From the NCBI GenBank assembly GCA_000333855.2, contig CM007317.1:288343-352342 (forward strand): 64,000 bases of DNA. The letters are read 5' to 3'. The notes under the pieces are model-generated. The model saw only the letters and a program-made list of their open reading frames with translations, was not told where the DNA came from and made no database searches. The position numbers and the translations under genes were made by a program. This document shows positions 29,884-41,082 of this stretch, piece after piece (within the stretch, counting starts at the first letter, position 1; the number at the start of each line of letters is the position of its first letter). Source of the stretch: Endotrypanum monterogeii. Lineage: Eukaryota; Euglenozoa; Kinetoplastea; Trypanosomatida; Trypanosomatidae.

Positions 29884-32403
29884 ATGACGTCACCCAGCGT
29901 AGGCGAGGCCGTACGGTCACCTATGGGGAATGAGACGCTCTCTTCACGCCTGCCGCGCTCGGCATGTCTCAGGGCACCGTTGCTTTCCACGGGATCCTCT
30001 GATGCATTCTCACTCACCAGCAAGAAGCGGCTTTTTGGTGAAACGACTTTGCGCCGCATAGCGCTGCTTCTGCGTCATGCGGCAGCGCGGATTGAGGCGA
30101 ATGCGTTGGAGGAGGTAATGGCGGACCCTGTTGCAAGCGAGTTCATCATGACAGGTGTAGGGCGTGCAGACGATCAAACAGTAACCACTTCGTTCACGAC
30201 CGCACCGGCTGCGATTTCTTCTCTCGGCAATGCCAGCCAGCCCCAACAAAACTCGACGTCATCCTCGGGTAGCTCTGCAGCTCCTCTGACCAACGTCACC
30301 ACCGCGCCGACAGTGCTGTCCTCGCCGCTAGTAAGTCAACTGCAGCATGTTCCCTCTTTGTCACCCCCATCAAAGCTGCCCTCTTTGTCCCGTCGTCCCT
30401 GTGCCGATGCTTTTTTTGAGCGAGCGATTAATGCTCTGAGTACCGCTCTCACGAGTCCCTCCTACCCGTACAGTTTTCCAGAAGCGTGGTTTTGCCCTGT
30501 AACCGACACGGTTGCAGCACATGCTGCACGGAGTACGAGGGGGCACAGCATGAGCGCGAGCCCGTCGAAAGCATTGGCCACACCAGCAAAGGGGTGTCAA
30601 CCCCCTTGTCAAGTCCAGGCGCCATCATCAAATCCAAACCGCATTAGCTCTACATCCTACGCTGGCTATTCACACTCGCTGTCGTTGAGTACTCTTGTGT
30701 TCTTGCCGCCGCCATCGCGGGCGTGCAACCCTGACTCAGCGACCCGCCGCAGCCTCTTCTTCAGTCAGGCTGAGCTGAGAAAGGTATCAGGGGTGGTCAC
30801 CGCCCAGCCACCGCTGTATTTTGATAATATGCTTTTCGACCCGTCAACAGATCGCTACCTTTTTGATGGACACGCCTTCCGTGAGGAGGTCCGTGTCTTG
30901 CAGGTCCCTGCAGGCGATGTCTGCTTGCTGGAGCGGTGTCACGTGGGCGACACTGAGGAAGAAAGCAACGACGCAGGAAATGTTCATAAGTTGGCACTGC
31001 CGTGCCTGGTACTGGTGCGCGAATACATTCCCATCTCAGATAGCTGTGTCGTCCTCGAGGATGAACAACGACAGTCCAGTGCGAGGGGTGACAGCTCTAC
31101 CGCTGTAGTTGTCCAGTGCATCTCTCTCTTGCCGCCACAGTTGGCTAGCATACGGGCCAACCCGTACAACTTCCTTCCTGAGACCGCCGTCACACAGTAT
31201 CTGCTCGCGGCGGCACCTGGCTGCCTTACAGTTGTGACCCCATTGCATACATTTCTGTATGACAGGGAGTCTACCTTTTTTCAGAGGGTACCATCCCCCC
31301 TGGGTCACCTGCAGGGCAGTTCACAGGAGGTAGGAAACGATGCTCATGGGCCTCGCAACCCTGAAAAGGTCTCACCCATGACGCCTGTGGGTCTGTCCGC
31401 GTCCATTTCTAGCGCAAACATGTCACGCCCTAATAGCTCGCTGTCAGCAACCCGTGACGGTGGAATCGCTGTCGCGCCGTCTCACCTTGTGATGAAAGGC
31501 TCGCTGAGCGCAGCAGAGAAGGATCGAGATGCAGGGCAGATTGCACTTGTAGAAGAGCGGCTTGCACAGATCGTATTGCCAGATGTTCTGGAGGAGGCTG
31601 TGGGCGCCATCCAACAAACCCTTGTGGCGTACTGCACCCAATACGATCTGCGGCGCCATATGCGTGCCTCTATACGCGCCGTGAAGGTCCTGCAACGCTT
31701 TTTTCGCCGCTGCCTTGATGTGAAACGGCGGGCGGTGAGGCGGATGGTGCAAATCTGGCGCCAACTAGAGGTGGATGCTCGACTGAAACTTCAGCAGTAC
31801 CGGACACTGCCAACCGCGGTGCTGCAAATGGAAACAGTGGCGAACAACATTCTTCAGGAGCACATGCTCACCTCGCAGAGCTACAAGGTGGCGTTCATTG
31901 AGGATCAGTGGAAGCAGCGTCGCCGCTCCTTTGCTAAGTGGAAAGAGGAGGAAGAGTGGGGTGACGTGTTTGCATCCAGTGACTGGTCCAAGGCGGGTGG
32001 TTTTGATGGCAATGCCACCGTCGGCCCGGCTGGGAAGCGGGTTCGTAGCGCTCGACTGAGCGTATCGGAGCAGCTACGCTTGGATTCGGAGTTCAAGCGC
32101 CGAAGTTCTTCGGGTCGTGCCTCGCTGAAACCTCTGGGGTGTAGACGTTCTTTCGGTGCAGCCGGACTACATACAGCGCGGCAGGGGGCCGCCATGCGCC
32201 GCTTCTGCAGCTGGTATATCGATCCGCAAGAGCTTCTCTACCTGAGCCATCAACGTTTGTTGGAAACTCTGAAGGGTTCTGTCTTTCGGATGGAAGAGGT
32301 GCAACTCGAACTAAGGCGTGCCGCTCACACGGAGATGAATGCTGGAAGCACAGGGCGGCTCGCGTCTTTATCTTCAGGCCCCAAAACTCAGCAACTTAGC
32401 TGA
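29884..32403 (+). CDS. IQ-motif protein of unknown function
   Basis: The 839-residue protein starts MTSPSVGEAVRSP, the first ATG after the likely acceptors; a GTG seven codons upstream is not a credible start. The first ~270 residues are mainly Ser/Pro-rich. A folded segment at about 290-460 (KVSGVVTAQPPLYFDNMLFD) is followed by another linker. A helical region from about 540 contains an IQ-type calmodulin-binding motif at 603-614 (LQRFFRRCLDVK), followed by long charged helices with WKQRRRSFAKWKEEEEW. The composition suggests a cytoskeletal or flagellar protein that may bind calmodulin, but this is inference. The exact family is not recognised. Confidence 0.75.
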   Translation: MTSPSVGEAVRSPMGNETLSSRLPRSACLRAPLLSTGSSDAFSLTSKKRLFGETTLRRIALLLRHAAARIEANALEEVMADPVASEFIMTGVGRADDQTVTTSFTTAPAAISSLGNASQPQQNSTSSSGSSAAPLTNVTTAPTVLSSPLVSQLQHVPSLSPPSKLPSLSRRPCADAFFERAINALSTALTSPSYPYSFPEAWFCPVTDTVAAHAARSTRGHSMSASPSKALATPAKGCQPPCQVQAPSSNPNRISSTSYAGYSHSLSLSTLVFLPPPSRACNPDSATRRSLFFSQAELRKVSGVVTAQPPLYFDNMLFDPSTDRYLFDGHAFREEVRVLQVPAGDVCLLERCHVGDTEEESNDAGNVHKLALPCLVLVREYIPISDSCVVLEDEQRQSSARGDSSTAVVVQCISLLPPQLASIRANPYNFLPETAVTQYLLAAAPGCLTVVTPLHTFLYDRESTFFQRVPSPLGHLQGSSQEVGNDAHGPRNPEKVSPMTPVGLSASISSANMSRPNSSLSATRDGGIAVAPSHLVMKGSLSAAEKDRDAGQIALVEERLAQIVLPDVLEEAVGAIQQTLVAYCTQYDLRRHMRASIRAVKVLQRFFRRCLDVKRRAVRRMVQIWRQLEVDARLKLQQYRTLPTAVLQMETVANNILQEHMLTSQSYKVAFIEDQWKQRRRSFAKWKEEEEWGDVFASSDWSKAGGFDGNATVGPAGKRVRSARLSVSEQLRLDSEFKRRSSSGRASLKPLGCRRSFGAAGLHTARQGAAMRRFCSWYIDPQELLYLSHQRLLETLKGSVFRMEEVQLELRRAAHTEMNAGSTGRLASLSSGPKTQQLS

Positions 32404-33739
32404 GGGTTACACAGACGCGCGCACCTCCCCTCCTCTACCCCATTTACTTTTCCCTCTTCTCTCTTTTTGTATGAAGGGGCTCAACAACATGTTCTGTGGT
32501 ACGCCTTTGGGTTTTTTCTTGTTTTTTTTTTTCTTGATACCTTCAGCGCCACGTCACCTTCCGTTTGTTCACCAGCAGCAAACAGACGTCCCTGCAGCGT
32601 GTCGGGAATCGTGCGTGCCGTGAAAGGCTTCGATTGAAGATTGCGATATTCTGCGGATACGTACTTCAGAGTGTTGGCACGCGCGCATGTGGGCAAAGGT
32701 GGGCGGGACAGGGCCCTCTCTGATACGCGTTGATTCAGTTGCAAGATGTGTGCTTCTTCAGCGCTCTTATCCTTGTTTCCCCTATAATTGCGGCGCACAT
32801 GTTGCCCACTTCGCCTATGTCGTAACCGATTGCACACCTTTTATTTTCCATGTTTGTCCATCTCCCTCTCCGGTGCCTCCCCCCTCCCCCCCCCCTCCTC
32901 CCCTCTCTTGGCTTGTCTGTATAGATCGATGTACGAAATTCAACACGTGATAACTGATTCATAACCAGTGTGTTTCTTGAAGTAGTAAACTAGCGCACAT
33001 TTCTTTCTTCTTGCTTTTGGTTTACGTTTTTTTTTTTTTGCCTCCCTTTTGTGGTGGTTGCGGTTTCCTTTATATATATATATATATATATATATATCTG
33101 CTCACGATGTGGTGCCTTCGTACATGTCGTACACATACAGAAAAATATAGAGCTATTGAAGAAATAGAGTCTTCTGTGTGATTGCGCATTCGGTCTACAC
33201 AAAGGTGCGACACCAGCTTATCCTCATTCACCGGCGTGAGTATGACTGGGTATTAAGAGACATATATGCAAGTAGTTTGTTTTGTCTCTGATCTGCGGTG
33301 CTTAGTTCCGGTGCATGTTCTATTCAGCCACCACTTGTGTTTTGTTTTGTGGTCGCACTTACAACCGGCCCAGGGGATCTGCTCATGGCACAAGGATCTC
33401 TAGAGATGCACTACTGCGAGGTTAGTGTACATTCCCGCCCTCTACTGATTACTCTATCATCCATTTGCGTTCACCTTTCTCGTGTATCCCTTACCCTCTT
33501 TCTGTTTTTATGATCGCTTCCCCCCCTTTTTCCCCCTCGCCTCACCACCCCTCTTGCATCTCATCATACAAACCGTACAGGAGGAATTCACGGGAGGGAA
33601 ACGAGACCCTTACAACCACGTGCCTCAGTGTGCGGCTCACTCGCCTCACTTCACCGTGTGGCGGTTATCAACGCTTGTCTCGTCTCGACAGCCTGGGCTG
33701 GTCGTTAATTTCTACTAAGACATAGGTAGGCGCAATATT
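32404..33739 (+). other. intergenic spacer
   Basis: No gene is seen. It has a C/T run at 32866-32910, a T-run at 33028-33040 and a (TA)n tract at 33070-33097. Pyrimidine-rich sequence at 33515-33565 and later AGs could serve the next gene. Confidence 0.65.
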
Positions 33740-35287
33740 ATGTCCTCCTCACCCACCCCTTCCTCTTTTTTCGAGAGCCTGCTGTACTCGAGACGGGGTT
33801 TTGGGAAGAACAGACGTCCTTCCCTTGCGCGTCGTTCCCAGGAGCTTGGGGCGCGGCTGTGTGGCCGACTCTCCCAAATTGCGTTAGAGGGAAGTCCTAC
33901 GGCAGTGGTTAGCAGTACAACCTCTCTCTCTTCTGCGGTGCCACTGTCCTACATGGGGGATGTTCACCGTGATCTCTCTGCCCACTACGGCTCCCATGCA
34001 ATTCGACGCGGCCTCTCAAAACCACTCGGACCATGCGTCCACACTGCTGTTACTAAAGGAAAGTTTGCCACGCAGCGCACAGGGGTGCATAACCCTCAGT
34101 ACATGCGTGTGTGGGTACTTCGACTGGTGCGCCGATCCTGGTGTCCTCGCTGCGGCGTGTGGCTCACCCGCGGCGGTGTACACCAGTCATCTACATCCGC
34201 TGTAGGGTGGAACACACTCCCTACGTTGAGGGAGTACTGTGTACGACGTCAGCGCCGTTCCCCACGTCTACCCACTAAACGCAGTCGCTTCATGTTGTGC
34301 TGTATTCGATGTCTCAAAGCCGCTCAACGCGCAGCAAAAAGACAAACGGCTCTGTTTAAAAAAACCCCTGGTGAGCAGCAGCAGCAGGTGCGAAGTGGTG
34401 CTGGAAATAGCGAAATGAGGGTGACTGTGCCTCCTACACAACGCGCGGCACGAGGGGCGTGTACGCCGAGCCTGGAAAGAACTGTGAAGGCGGTAATGGC
34501 AGAGGCACGAGTACCTCGTCGCAACCGCCGTTGCTGCAGACGCAGTCAGCGTCGACGTCGTTCCACCAACGAAGAGGCCCAGGGAGGGTCCATGGTAAAG
34601 GCGCCTGTCCGCTCGAAAAGCACTTCAGCGACGCTTCAATTGCACACCTCTTCCTCACAGCTAACACGAACTCTTGCTGCCGCATTGACTCCCAAGGTCC
34701 CCCCCCCGACCAGCATTGGCGACTCTGAAGGAGTGTCCTCGGCGTTGGTACGCGGAGAGCAGACAAATGCCCGCACGGCCCAGAGGAATTTGCAGAGCCT
34801 GGTTCCTAGTGGGCCACTGAAAAAAAACACACCGCAAATTTCTTTGGCGGGGCGCCTTCGCCGCGATCCGGAACACTCGCCGGCCAATCGCTCAGGCGCT
34901 ATGGGAGGTAGAGGGGCTGTAGCGGAGAAATTCGTGGTCGCCTCAGAAGCGCTCCTAACACCACCATCTGTGCCATCTTCACACAAGAATGCTACCGATA
35001 GATATGCGCATCTGATGGATCGACCCGCCGATAGACAATCAGGGGAACGGACGGAGACAGCTCGAAAGATGAAAAAAAGCTATGCCACGGTATCACCATC
35101 AACCCCAACAACAGTCGAAACTCCGGTGGTAATGAATCCATTGCCATCATCCGCTTCTAACGCCCCGCAGGCATCCCAATCTGTAAAGCAGGCAGCTCGT
35201 CCTCCTGCCAAGGCTGCAGCCATTAAAAAGGCCCCAGCAACAGCAAAGAGAACACTCATGGATACCATGAACCAGCTAGGGTTTTGA
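33740..35287 (+). CDS. basic protein with Rpr2/Snm1-like zinc ribbon
   Basis: The 515-residue protein is rich in Arg, Lys, Ser and Pro. Residues ~115-195 contain a helix (QYMRVWVLRLVRRSW) followed by C135-x2-C138 (CPRCG), a ~50-residue loop with Arg-rich sequence, and C188-x2-C191 (CIRC, preceded by another Cys). This order of basic helix, CxxC, loop and CxxC resembles the Rpr2/Rpp21/Snm1 family, zinc-ribbon subunits of RNase P and RNase MRP. The rest is disordered, with Ala/Lys/Pro-rich C-terminal sequence (about 480-505, like a linker histone tail) ending DTMNQLGF. Trypanosomatids are reported to use protein-only RNase P, so an RNase P role is not assumed. Other zinc-ribbon families are possible. 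Confidence 0.6.
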   Translation: MSSSPTPSSFFESLLYSRRGFGKNRRPSLARRSQELGARLCGRLSQIALEGSPTAVVSSTTSLSSAVPLSYMGDVHRDLSAHYGSHAIRRGLSKPLGPCVHTAVTKGKFATQRTGVHNPQYMRVWVLRLVRRSWCPRCGVWLTRGGVHQSSTSAVGWNTLPTLREYCVRRQRRSPRLPTKRSRFMLCCIRCLKAAQRAAKRQTALFKKTPGEQQQQVRSGAGNSEMRVTVPPTQRAARGACTPSLERTVKAVMAEARVPRRNRRCCRRSQRRRRSTNEEAQGGSMVKAPVRSKSTSATLQLHTSSSQLTRTLAAALTPKVPPPTSIGDSEGVSSALVRGEQTNARTAQRNLQSLVPSGPLKKNTPQISLAGRLRRDPEHSPANRSGAMGGRGAVAEKFVVASEALLTPPSVPSSHKNATDRYAHLMDRPADRQSGERTETARKMKKSYATVSPSTPTTVETPVVMNPLPSSASNAPQASQSVKQAARPPAKAAAIKKAPATAKRTLMDTMNQLGF

Positions 35288-35744
35288 TGATCTACAAAAA
35301 GAGTGCGAGATAGCAGGCACATCCAGAAAAAGAAAACAGCGACTCTAAAAAAGGCCGGTCAGTGGCTGCGGCAGCTCCTCCACCGGTGTGTCTCTCCGTC
35401 CAGTGAGCCTTTCGATCTACCCCACTAATTTATCTTATCGTCCTGCTACCATTTCTCTTCATCGTCCATGTATATATGTATATGTCTATATATACACACA
35501 CACACATATATATATACATATATATACTGGGAGGCGGTGCGGAATATTTCATTTCATTTTGATATAAACCTCTTCTTCCTCCCGTGTCGTGAGACCTGGT
35601 CGTTTGCTGGCAGTAGGCTTATCTTCACCCCCGCATAGCATAGTGGGTGGCGATGGTGCGGAGGGCCGCAGTCTGTGGAGAAAGCCCAGGGGCAGGTGTT
35701 TGGTTTTCCTGCCCACGGTGTGGCGATGTGCGTAACGAGAGCTG

Positions 35745-35782
<38 letters not shown>

Positions 35783-36821
35783 GTGGAGGGACGTGGTAGT
35801 CGCTGGCGGGGGAGGTCTGAGGTAGGGGGTTCGTGACCTGAGATGAATGGGTGGGGAGATGCTGTAGCGCATATGTGTCGTTGCGTGGCCCTACAAAATG
35901 AAGCCAAGCGGCAGGCTTCATGTGTGTGTGTGTGTGTGCCTGTGGAGGAGGGGGGATCAGGGAACTGACCTCACCCCGTTCTGTAGAGCAGAATGAGAGG
36001 GGGAGGGGGCGTGCAGCAAGAAAAGAAGAAAATATACACAATTGCTGAACGAAGTATCTTTGTTTAACCTTGTGAAGACCCCACGCTGTGCGGTTTGCCC
36101 AACTTCACCAAGACGCTCACATATATGGACTCTGCTCCTTTCCTCTCTCCTCGGCGCTGCAACAGCATGCGCCGTCATGATTTTTTTTTTTTGGAACGAA
36201 AAATCTTAGCCACACAACAGGCAGTTTGCGAAAAGAAAAGTGGAACATACGCAATACAGGGGTTATGTCCCTGAGTGTCTGGCGGGTCGTGTGATCAGTT
36301 TAATATGTGATTCTGCGTATCTCGTGGAGGTTTGCCATGATTTGCCTGATGTCCGCCGCATGAGGGCATGTGCCTATTTCCAAGGATGATCTACAGGTTC
36401 ACCTCTCCCCTTCACTATTTCTTTTGCACAAACTCATTGTTAACGGGGGTGTTTGGCACCTGGCATAGGGGATTTTTCGTTATTGTTTGCATGTACCCTC
36501 ATTTGCGTGCGTGTGTTGCTCGATCGTCATCTGCTTTCTCAGCGCACATGTGTGCGCGGGTGGTTGGATTTGGAAAATTTATGGGTGAGTGAGAGCTTTG
36601 CAGGGCGTCATTCGAACAAAAGAAAAATAGTACATAGCAGACTTGCACACGTACACACCGTACGTAAATCTCTTTATCGCCTTTTTTGTGTCTTTCCCCT
36701 TGGCCCCCGCTTAGCGCTTCCCGCATAGTGCTTGGAGAGAGCTCGATTTGTTTTTCTCTTTTGAAGAAAGCTCATAGGTAAACCATCCAGCAAACCTCAG
36801 AGCTGTTTCAAGACGAGAAGG
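35288..36821 (+). other. intergenic spacer with repeat copy B
   Basis: Besides repeat copy B (35432-36019) the spacer has no credible gene. The part 36020-36821 is moderately T-rich with few simple repeats. Several AGs precede the next ATG, the closest at 36799-36800. Confidence 0.65.
35432..36019 (+). repeat. interspersed repeat, copy B (full length, ~590 bp)
   Basis: The order of parts is: ATCTTATCGTCCTGC start, TA/CA/TA dinucleotide block (35469-35527), CTGGGAGGCGGTGCGGAATA, the CCTCTTCTTCCTCCCGTG segment, a unique core, TG tract 1 (35747-35780), a second unique segment, TG tract 2 (35920-35938) and an end at GGGGGCGTGCAGCAA. It lies in the 3' flank of the 33740 gene. It is nearly identical to copies C and E, with a few substitutions. 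Frames of 107-141 codons on the - strand encode His-Thr dipeptide runs and are not taken as genes. The size and UTR position resemble Leishmania SIDER retroposons, but the high identity between copies does not fit old SIDERs. Confidence 0.85.
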
Positions 36822-39800
36822 ATGCCTATCTCTGTGTCCATGCATGCGTGCTCCACGTGGCCGTTGAGCATCGACTTTGTCTCATTTCGCCTTTTTTTGG
36901 CAGGCTACTCGGTGGAGGAAGCGGTGGAGCAGCTGATGGCTCTGCAGCACCAAACGCCACCGACGTCGTCACTTCGAGGTACTTCTGATGCGTTGCACTC
37001 GTCTTCAACCTCATCAAATCCTGCGAGGGATTTGGCGGTCAGTCCAGCATCCTCGTCGCAGTCAGTCCCGTGCTCCGTTTCGCGTCGTCGCCATCGACAG
37101 AAGAACCGGGAATCCCATCAACTCCAGCATTTGCTGCCTGCGATCCACGTTGCATCACCGCAGATCGAAGACAGGCGCCTTGAAGCTGAGATCGATGATC
37201 CAGAGGAGCTCACTATCGCCAACGCAGGATCAATGCTGGGGACAGCACCGCCACCTAACAGCTCGATCCGTGATAGTCTTAATAGGGTATTCCCGCTAGA
37301 TACCACTGCAGCGGAAGGTATCACTGCCACCGCCGGCATTGGGACTTGTAGCACCTCTCTTTCATTACCCACGGCGGCTTGTGTCTCCGCGCCGTCCGTG
37401 GCTTGTCATCTTACAGAGAGTAGCCACACTCACTGCCACTCTCATCTTCCAGATAGGCAGAAACGGCATCACGGCTCAAAAAAAAAGCAAGAGCTTCACT
37501 CAGCGATGCAGTCGGTCCCGTCACGCGCAGGCGTCACCTCGTCTACAGCAACCACACATACCTCCTTTGCGCTTCCGTTGACGCACGAGAATGCACCTGC
37601 CGAATCAGCGCCATTTTCTACTGCCTTCACTGGTGTCAGGCGCGCGACCGATGGAACAGTTGTGTCTGTGAGTGCTGCTACTACCACCGTTGATACCAGT
37701 GGTGGTAGTGGAGGGCGTGCAAGTGCAACAAGCAGCAACCAGCACCTGAGTCGGGTCAATGATGGAGGCAACGAGACCTCGCAACTCGTACTGCAGCGTT
37801 CGGGAAAGCGGTCAAAGGATCTCGCCGATCGGGAGTTTTTTTTCTTGGACGAAGGTTATATCAGGTTTCAGCGGCAGCTGCAAGAGGTCGAGGCGATCGG
37901 TGGCGCCGGCGTTGGTTTCTCTTCCCTGCAGAGTCGCTACTTATTTGAAGAGGTGACGGAGCAGTATCAGGCATTTCGTGATCTAGCCCGCGAGGAGCAG
38001 CTGGGCTCTCCGTACGCGTTTCTCTCCAACTACTACATCCCCATACCTGTAGCAACGCGTCTGCAACTGCTGCAGATGTACTACGAGACAGACGCGGGTG
38101 TTTTTCAGTGGACCTTCGGTGACAAGCTCAGCCGTTTCGATCTGCCAGCGGCGTTGAATGCTGCGCGCGAGGAGAAGATGAGTGGTGCACTGTCGGCGGG
38201 CATGGGGGGGCTTGTCAGTGGTACTGCAGGAAACGGCAACGCTGCAGAAGGGGTCGGTGGTGCGGCGTCTTTTTGGACTTCCCGGTGGAAGAGTTCCCCA
38301 GGAAAATTATCAAGGATGGACCCGGCGGCGGTTGCTCGTCTCAGCGAGCAGCACGTCGATGCCCTCCGACGCCAGTGGGAGAATGTGAAGCACGTTTGCT
38401 CAACCGTGGCGGCGCTCTATCGCGGTAAAGGGGGTATGTGTGTCCCGCTCGACATGCCGCTCCTGACGACCATCCATCAGTGCTTTGGGCTTCGCCATCA
38501 GCAGGCCCTGGATTACGCCACCGCTGCGTTCGGCTTTGAACATCGTCTCGAGACGCGTCTCTTTGAGCACCTGCACAGCTTCAGCGAGTACGGCGCGATA
38601 TGCTCTGTTGTGGCCTCTTTGTGGTGTGACCGCTCCGGGTACCTCTTATGTGAAGTATTTCGGGACAGCTGCCATCGACTGAGTCGTTTGCTAGACGAGT
38701 ATCGTGTCATCTCAGAGTTGCACATGACGCTATTTGGGGAGGCGATGCGGCCGCGGTGGCAGGTCCAGCTCGACGAGGTGCAGCGCGTTATTACGACATC
38801 ATCTCTTGTCGACAAAAATGCGGTCACCTCCGCCACCGCTGCAGTTCCCACCACCAGTTCTATTGCTCCGGGCATCAGCGGCAGTGCGACCACACCAGTT
38901 AAATTTCCAGGTGGGGCAGCACCGACAACTTTGGGTACCTCAACTGGGGTGAGCACCTCTTACCTCGGAAGTGCACCTGGGGGTAGTGCGATGAGCGGAG
39001 CTGGCTCCGAATCGGGGAACACGGGCTCTATCACAACGGCTGCATCTCCGACGTTTACTAGCTCCTCTAGCCCGACCAACTTGCACTCGCCCCTCAGTGG
39101 CAACGGACAGTACAGTCGCTCATTTTTGATGGAGTTCCCATCCCTGATGAAGCACCTTTTTCGCATTTCTGTGGCCCTCGGCAGCAGCGGGGGCATCAAC
39201 GACGCCCTCGACATTTTCTTCACTCGTATTTACTCGTACTTGGAGCATCTCAGCTCACGAACCGCTCCGGCGATCGTATCGCGCGTGATGAGCGCTGCTG
39301 CACCAGGTGGGCCCACTCTAACTGGAGCCGGCGCCACTCTCGGTACCGCGACAACTCTCAGCACCGTCTTGAGTTCGATGCCTGTGTCAGCGGGCGGTGG
39401 CGGCTCTGCGTCGAGTGCTCACCCGTCCGTGACACCTTCTGGCCCACCACCTGGGTTGAGGTACGGTAGTCGCGCACAGAGCGACGGCGATTTGAGCCGC
39501 GTTGCGGCTGATAAAGGAGCTACGAAGGTGGGTGCCTCTCCCACGCCATCGCCCCAATGCGCTGCACCACAATCGGCTACTTCAACGTGCCTTGGCATGA
39601 ACGTTGGAAAGCCAAGTCGCTCCGCCCTCATTCGTGTGCGGTCGTCTGGTCATCTTCCGCGTCAGGTTTCTGAGACCAGATGCGGCAATGCGGACTCAAC
39701 GTCACTCTCGACAATGGAGAGTGCTGGAGCATTTCGCAATGCTGCGGGAGGCAACGGATGCCTCGATGAGGCAATTGGCGCGCGCGCACCTTTACCTTAT

Positions 39801-40337
39801 GTAGTTTCTCCCGTGGTGAACACTTCTCTATTCCAGCCTGCCAGTGTTTTGCTCCCCTTGACTTCTGTGATCGCCGCCCATAATGGACCTGCCATCAGCA
39901 GCCTTACCTCCTCACAGCAGCTGTCGTCTACACCAGCTTATCGTGGTTTAGTACAAGACGGCGAGTTGGCCAACATAGACGTGGATGAGAGAGGCGTGCA
40001 GGAAGAGAACGTGACTCGATCCACTGCGAGTGGCATCTATTTCGCAAGTAGGTCTCCGCCGAGCATCCGGGTAAGTACTTCCTCTCCGTTAGCACAAGCC
40101 GAGCACGTCTCAACGTCCCTCTTATCGACTCAGGTGAGTGATATGGTGTTGAGGGTGGTTGACAAGCGCTATTTGCGTGAGTTATGCAAATTGCTTACGG
40201 CGCTACCCCACTCGTGGCAACAGCTGGCAGCGCTAACAGGCGACGACCACACGGCGACGGACCGAGCTCTCAGTGATTTGGTGATGGCACTAAAAGCAGT
40301 CACGCAGATCCTCATGGCCTCTGAGGATTTTCATTAA
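36822..40337 (+). CDS. large protein of unknown function (1171 residues)
   Basis: The frame is open for 3.5 kb. The ATG at 36822 lies shortly after a possible acceptor; an internal AG at 36902-36903 after a T-run raises the alternative of a start at residue 39 (MALQHQT). Near the N-terminus GYSVEEAVEQLMAL resembles part of a UBA helix. Folded-looking blocks are at about 340-480 (DREFFFLDEGYIRFQRQLQE), 520-680 (helical, with DALRRQWENVKHVCSTVAAL), 770-830 and 1110-1171. Between them lie long Ser/Thr/Gly/Ala-rich linkers, the largest at about 680-770 and 830-1090. No known domain is identified with confidence; a helical scaffold is the most that can be said. Confidence 0.75.
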   Translation: MPISVSMHACSTWPLSIDFVSFRLFLAGYSVEEAVEQLMALQHQTPPTSSLRGTSDALHSSSTSSNPARDLAVSPASSSQSVPCSVSRRRHRQKNRESHQLQHLLPAIHVASPQIEDRRLEAEIDDPEELTIANAGSMLGTAPPPNSSIRDSLNRVFPLDTTAAEGITATAGIGTCSTSLSLPTAACVSAPSVACHLTESSHTHCHSHLPDRQKRHHGSKKKQELHSAMQSVPSRAGVTSSTATTHTSFALPLTHENAPAESAPFSTAFTGVRRATDGTVVSVSAATTTVDTSGGSGGRASATSSNQHLSRVNDGGNETSQLVLQRSGKRSKDLADREFFFLDEGYIRFQRQLQEVEAIGGAGVGFSSLQSRYLFEEVTEQYQAFRDLAREEQLGSPYAFLSNYYIPIPVATRLQLLQMYYETDAGVFQWTFGDKLSRFDLPAALNAAREEKMSGALSAGMGGLVSGTAGNGNAAEGVGGAASFWTSRWKSSPGKLSRMDPAAVARLSEQHVDALRRQWENVKHVCSTVAALYRGKGGMCVPLDMPLLTTIHQCFGLRHQQALDYATAAFGFEHRLETRLFEHLHSFSEYGAICSVVASLWCDRSGYLLCEVFRDSCHRLSRLLDEYRVISELHMTLFGEAMRPRWQVQLDEVQRVITTSSLVDKNAVTSATAAVPTTSSIAPGISGSATTPVKFPGGAAPTTLGTSTGVSTSYLGSAPGGSAMSGAGSESGNTGSITTAASPTFTSSSSPTNLHSPLSGNGQYSRSFLMEFPSLMKHLFRISVALGSSGGINDALDIFFTRIYSYLEHLSSRTAPAIVSRVMSAAAPGGPTLTGAGATLGTATTLSTVLSSMPVSAGGGGSASSAHPSVTPSGPPPGLRYGSRAQSDGDLSRVAADKGATKVGASPTPSPQCAAPQSATSTCLGMNVGKPSRSALIRVRSSGHLPRQVSETRCGNADSTSLSTMESAGAFRNAAGGNGCLDEAIGARAPLPYVVSPVVNTSLFQPASVLLPLTSVIAAHNGPAISSLTSSQQLSSTPAYRGLVQDGELANIDVDERGVQEENVTRSTASGIYFASRSPPSIRVSTSSPLAQAEHVSTSLLSTQVSDMVLRVVDKRYLRELCKLLTALPHSWQQLAALTGDDHTATDRALSDLVMALKAVTQILMASEDFH

Positions 40338-41040
40338 GTGTTTCTCTCTGTGACTCGATTCGGGTAAGGAGCATCCTCCAGAAAAAAAAAAGACTTGTGC
40401 AAGCATCGGTCCTTCCTGGGGAAGATGCCTCGTTACGGTACAGACACATACAGCGTCGTTTATGTCATCTGGACCCCCCACCCCTCGGCAATGCAGACTC
40501 GCCTGGATGGGAAATGGGGGGAGACATCGAGGCTTATCATCTCAAAGAGGGGAAAAAAAAGAAAAGGTTACTGCGGACTCCTGAAAAAAAAAAAAACGTG
40601 GTAGGCTGTAAGGGGAGGGGAGCGATGCTCGGCTTTTTTTGGTCGCTACTCAACTTATCGGGAGGCATAGCTCTTAGCGGGTGCAGCCGTGTTTTGTTTT
40701 GCACTAGTTTCAACCGTTGTCTTATGTCCAAACACCAGCCTGATGTTTTCTTTCTGGGCAGGAAGAAAGTCTACTAGGGGTGAGCTTCCCTACTCCCGAA
40801 TCGTTCTCTCTCACCACACTCCAATTTCTCATGTATTCTCCGCTTGGGTGCGCTTCTGTGCGAAGCGAGACAGCGGTCGCTTTGTGTCATCTGGTGGTCT
40901 CGTGCGTGATCAAATTTCTCGTTGTTTTACGCTCGCGTTTGCATGCAGGTGTGCTATTTATTTTGTCCCCTCGTTGCTCGCACCGGTGGTATACTGCTGC
41001 CTTCATCCACAGTGCAGCATCCACGCACACCCGCACACAC

Positions 41041-41082
<42 letters not shown>

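Noticed and set aside
35549..36041. Minus-strand frames of 107-141 codons inside the interspersed repeats, recurring in copies B, C and E
   Set aside because: They translate the TG tracts into His-Thr runs, differ in frame when tract length changes, and show no domain; conservation follows from repeat identity alone.
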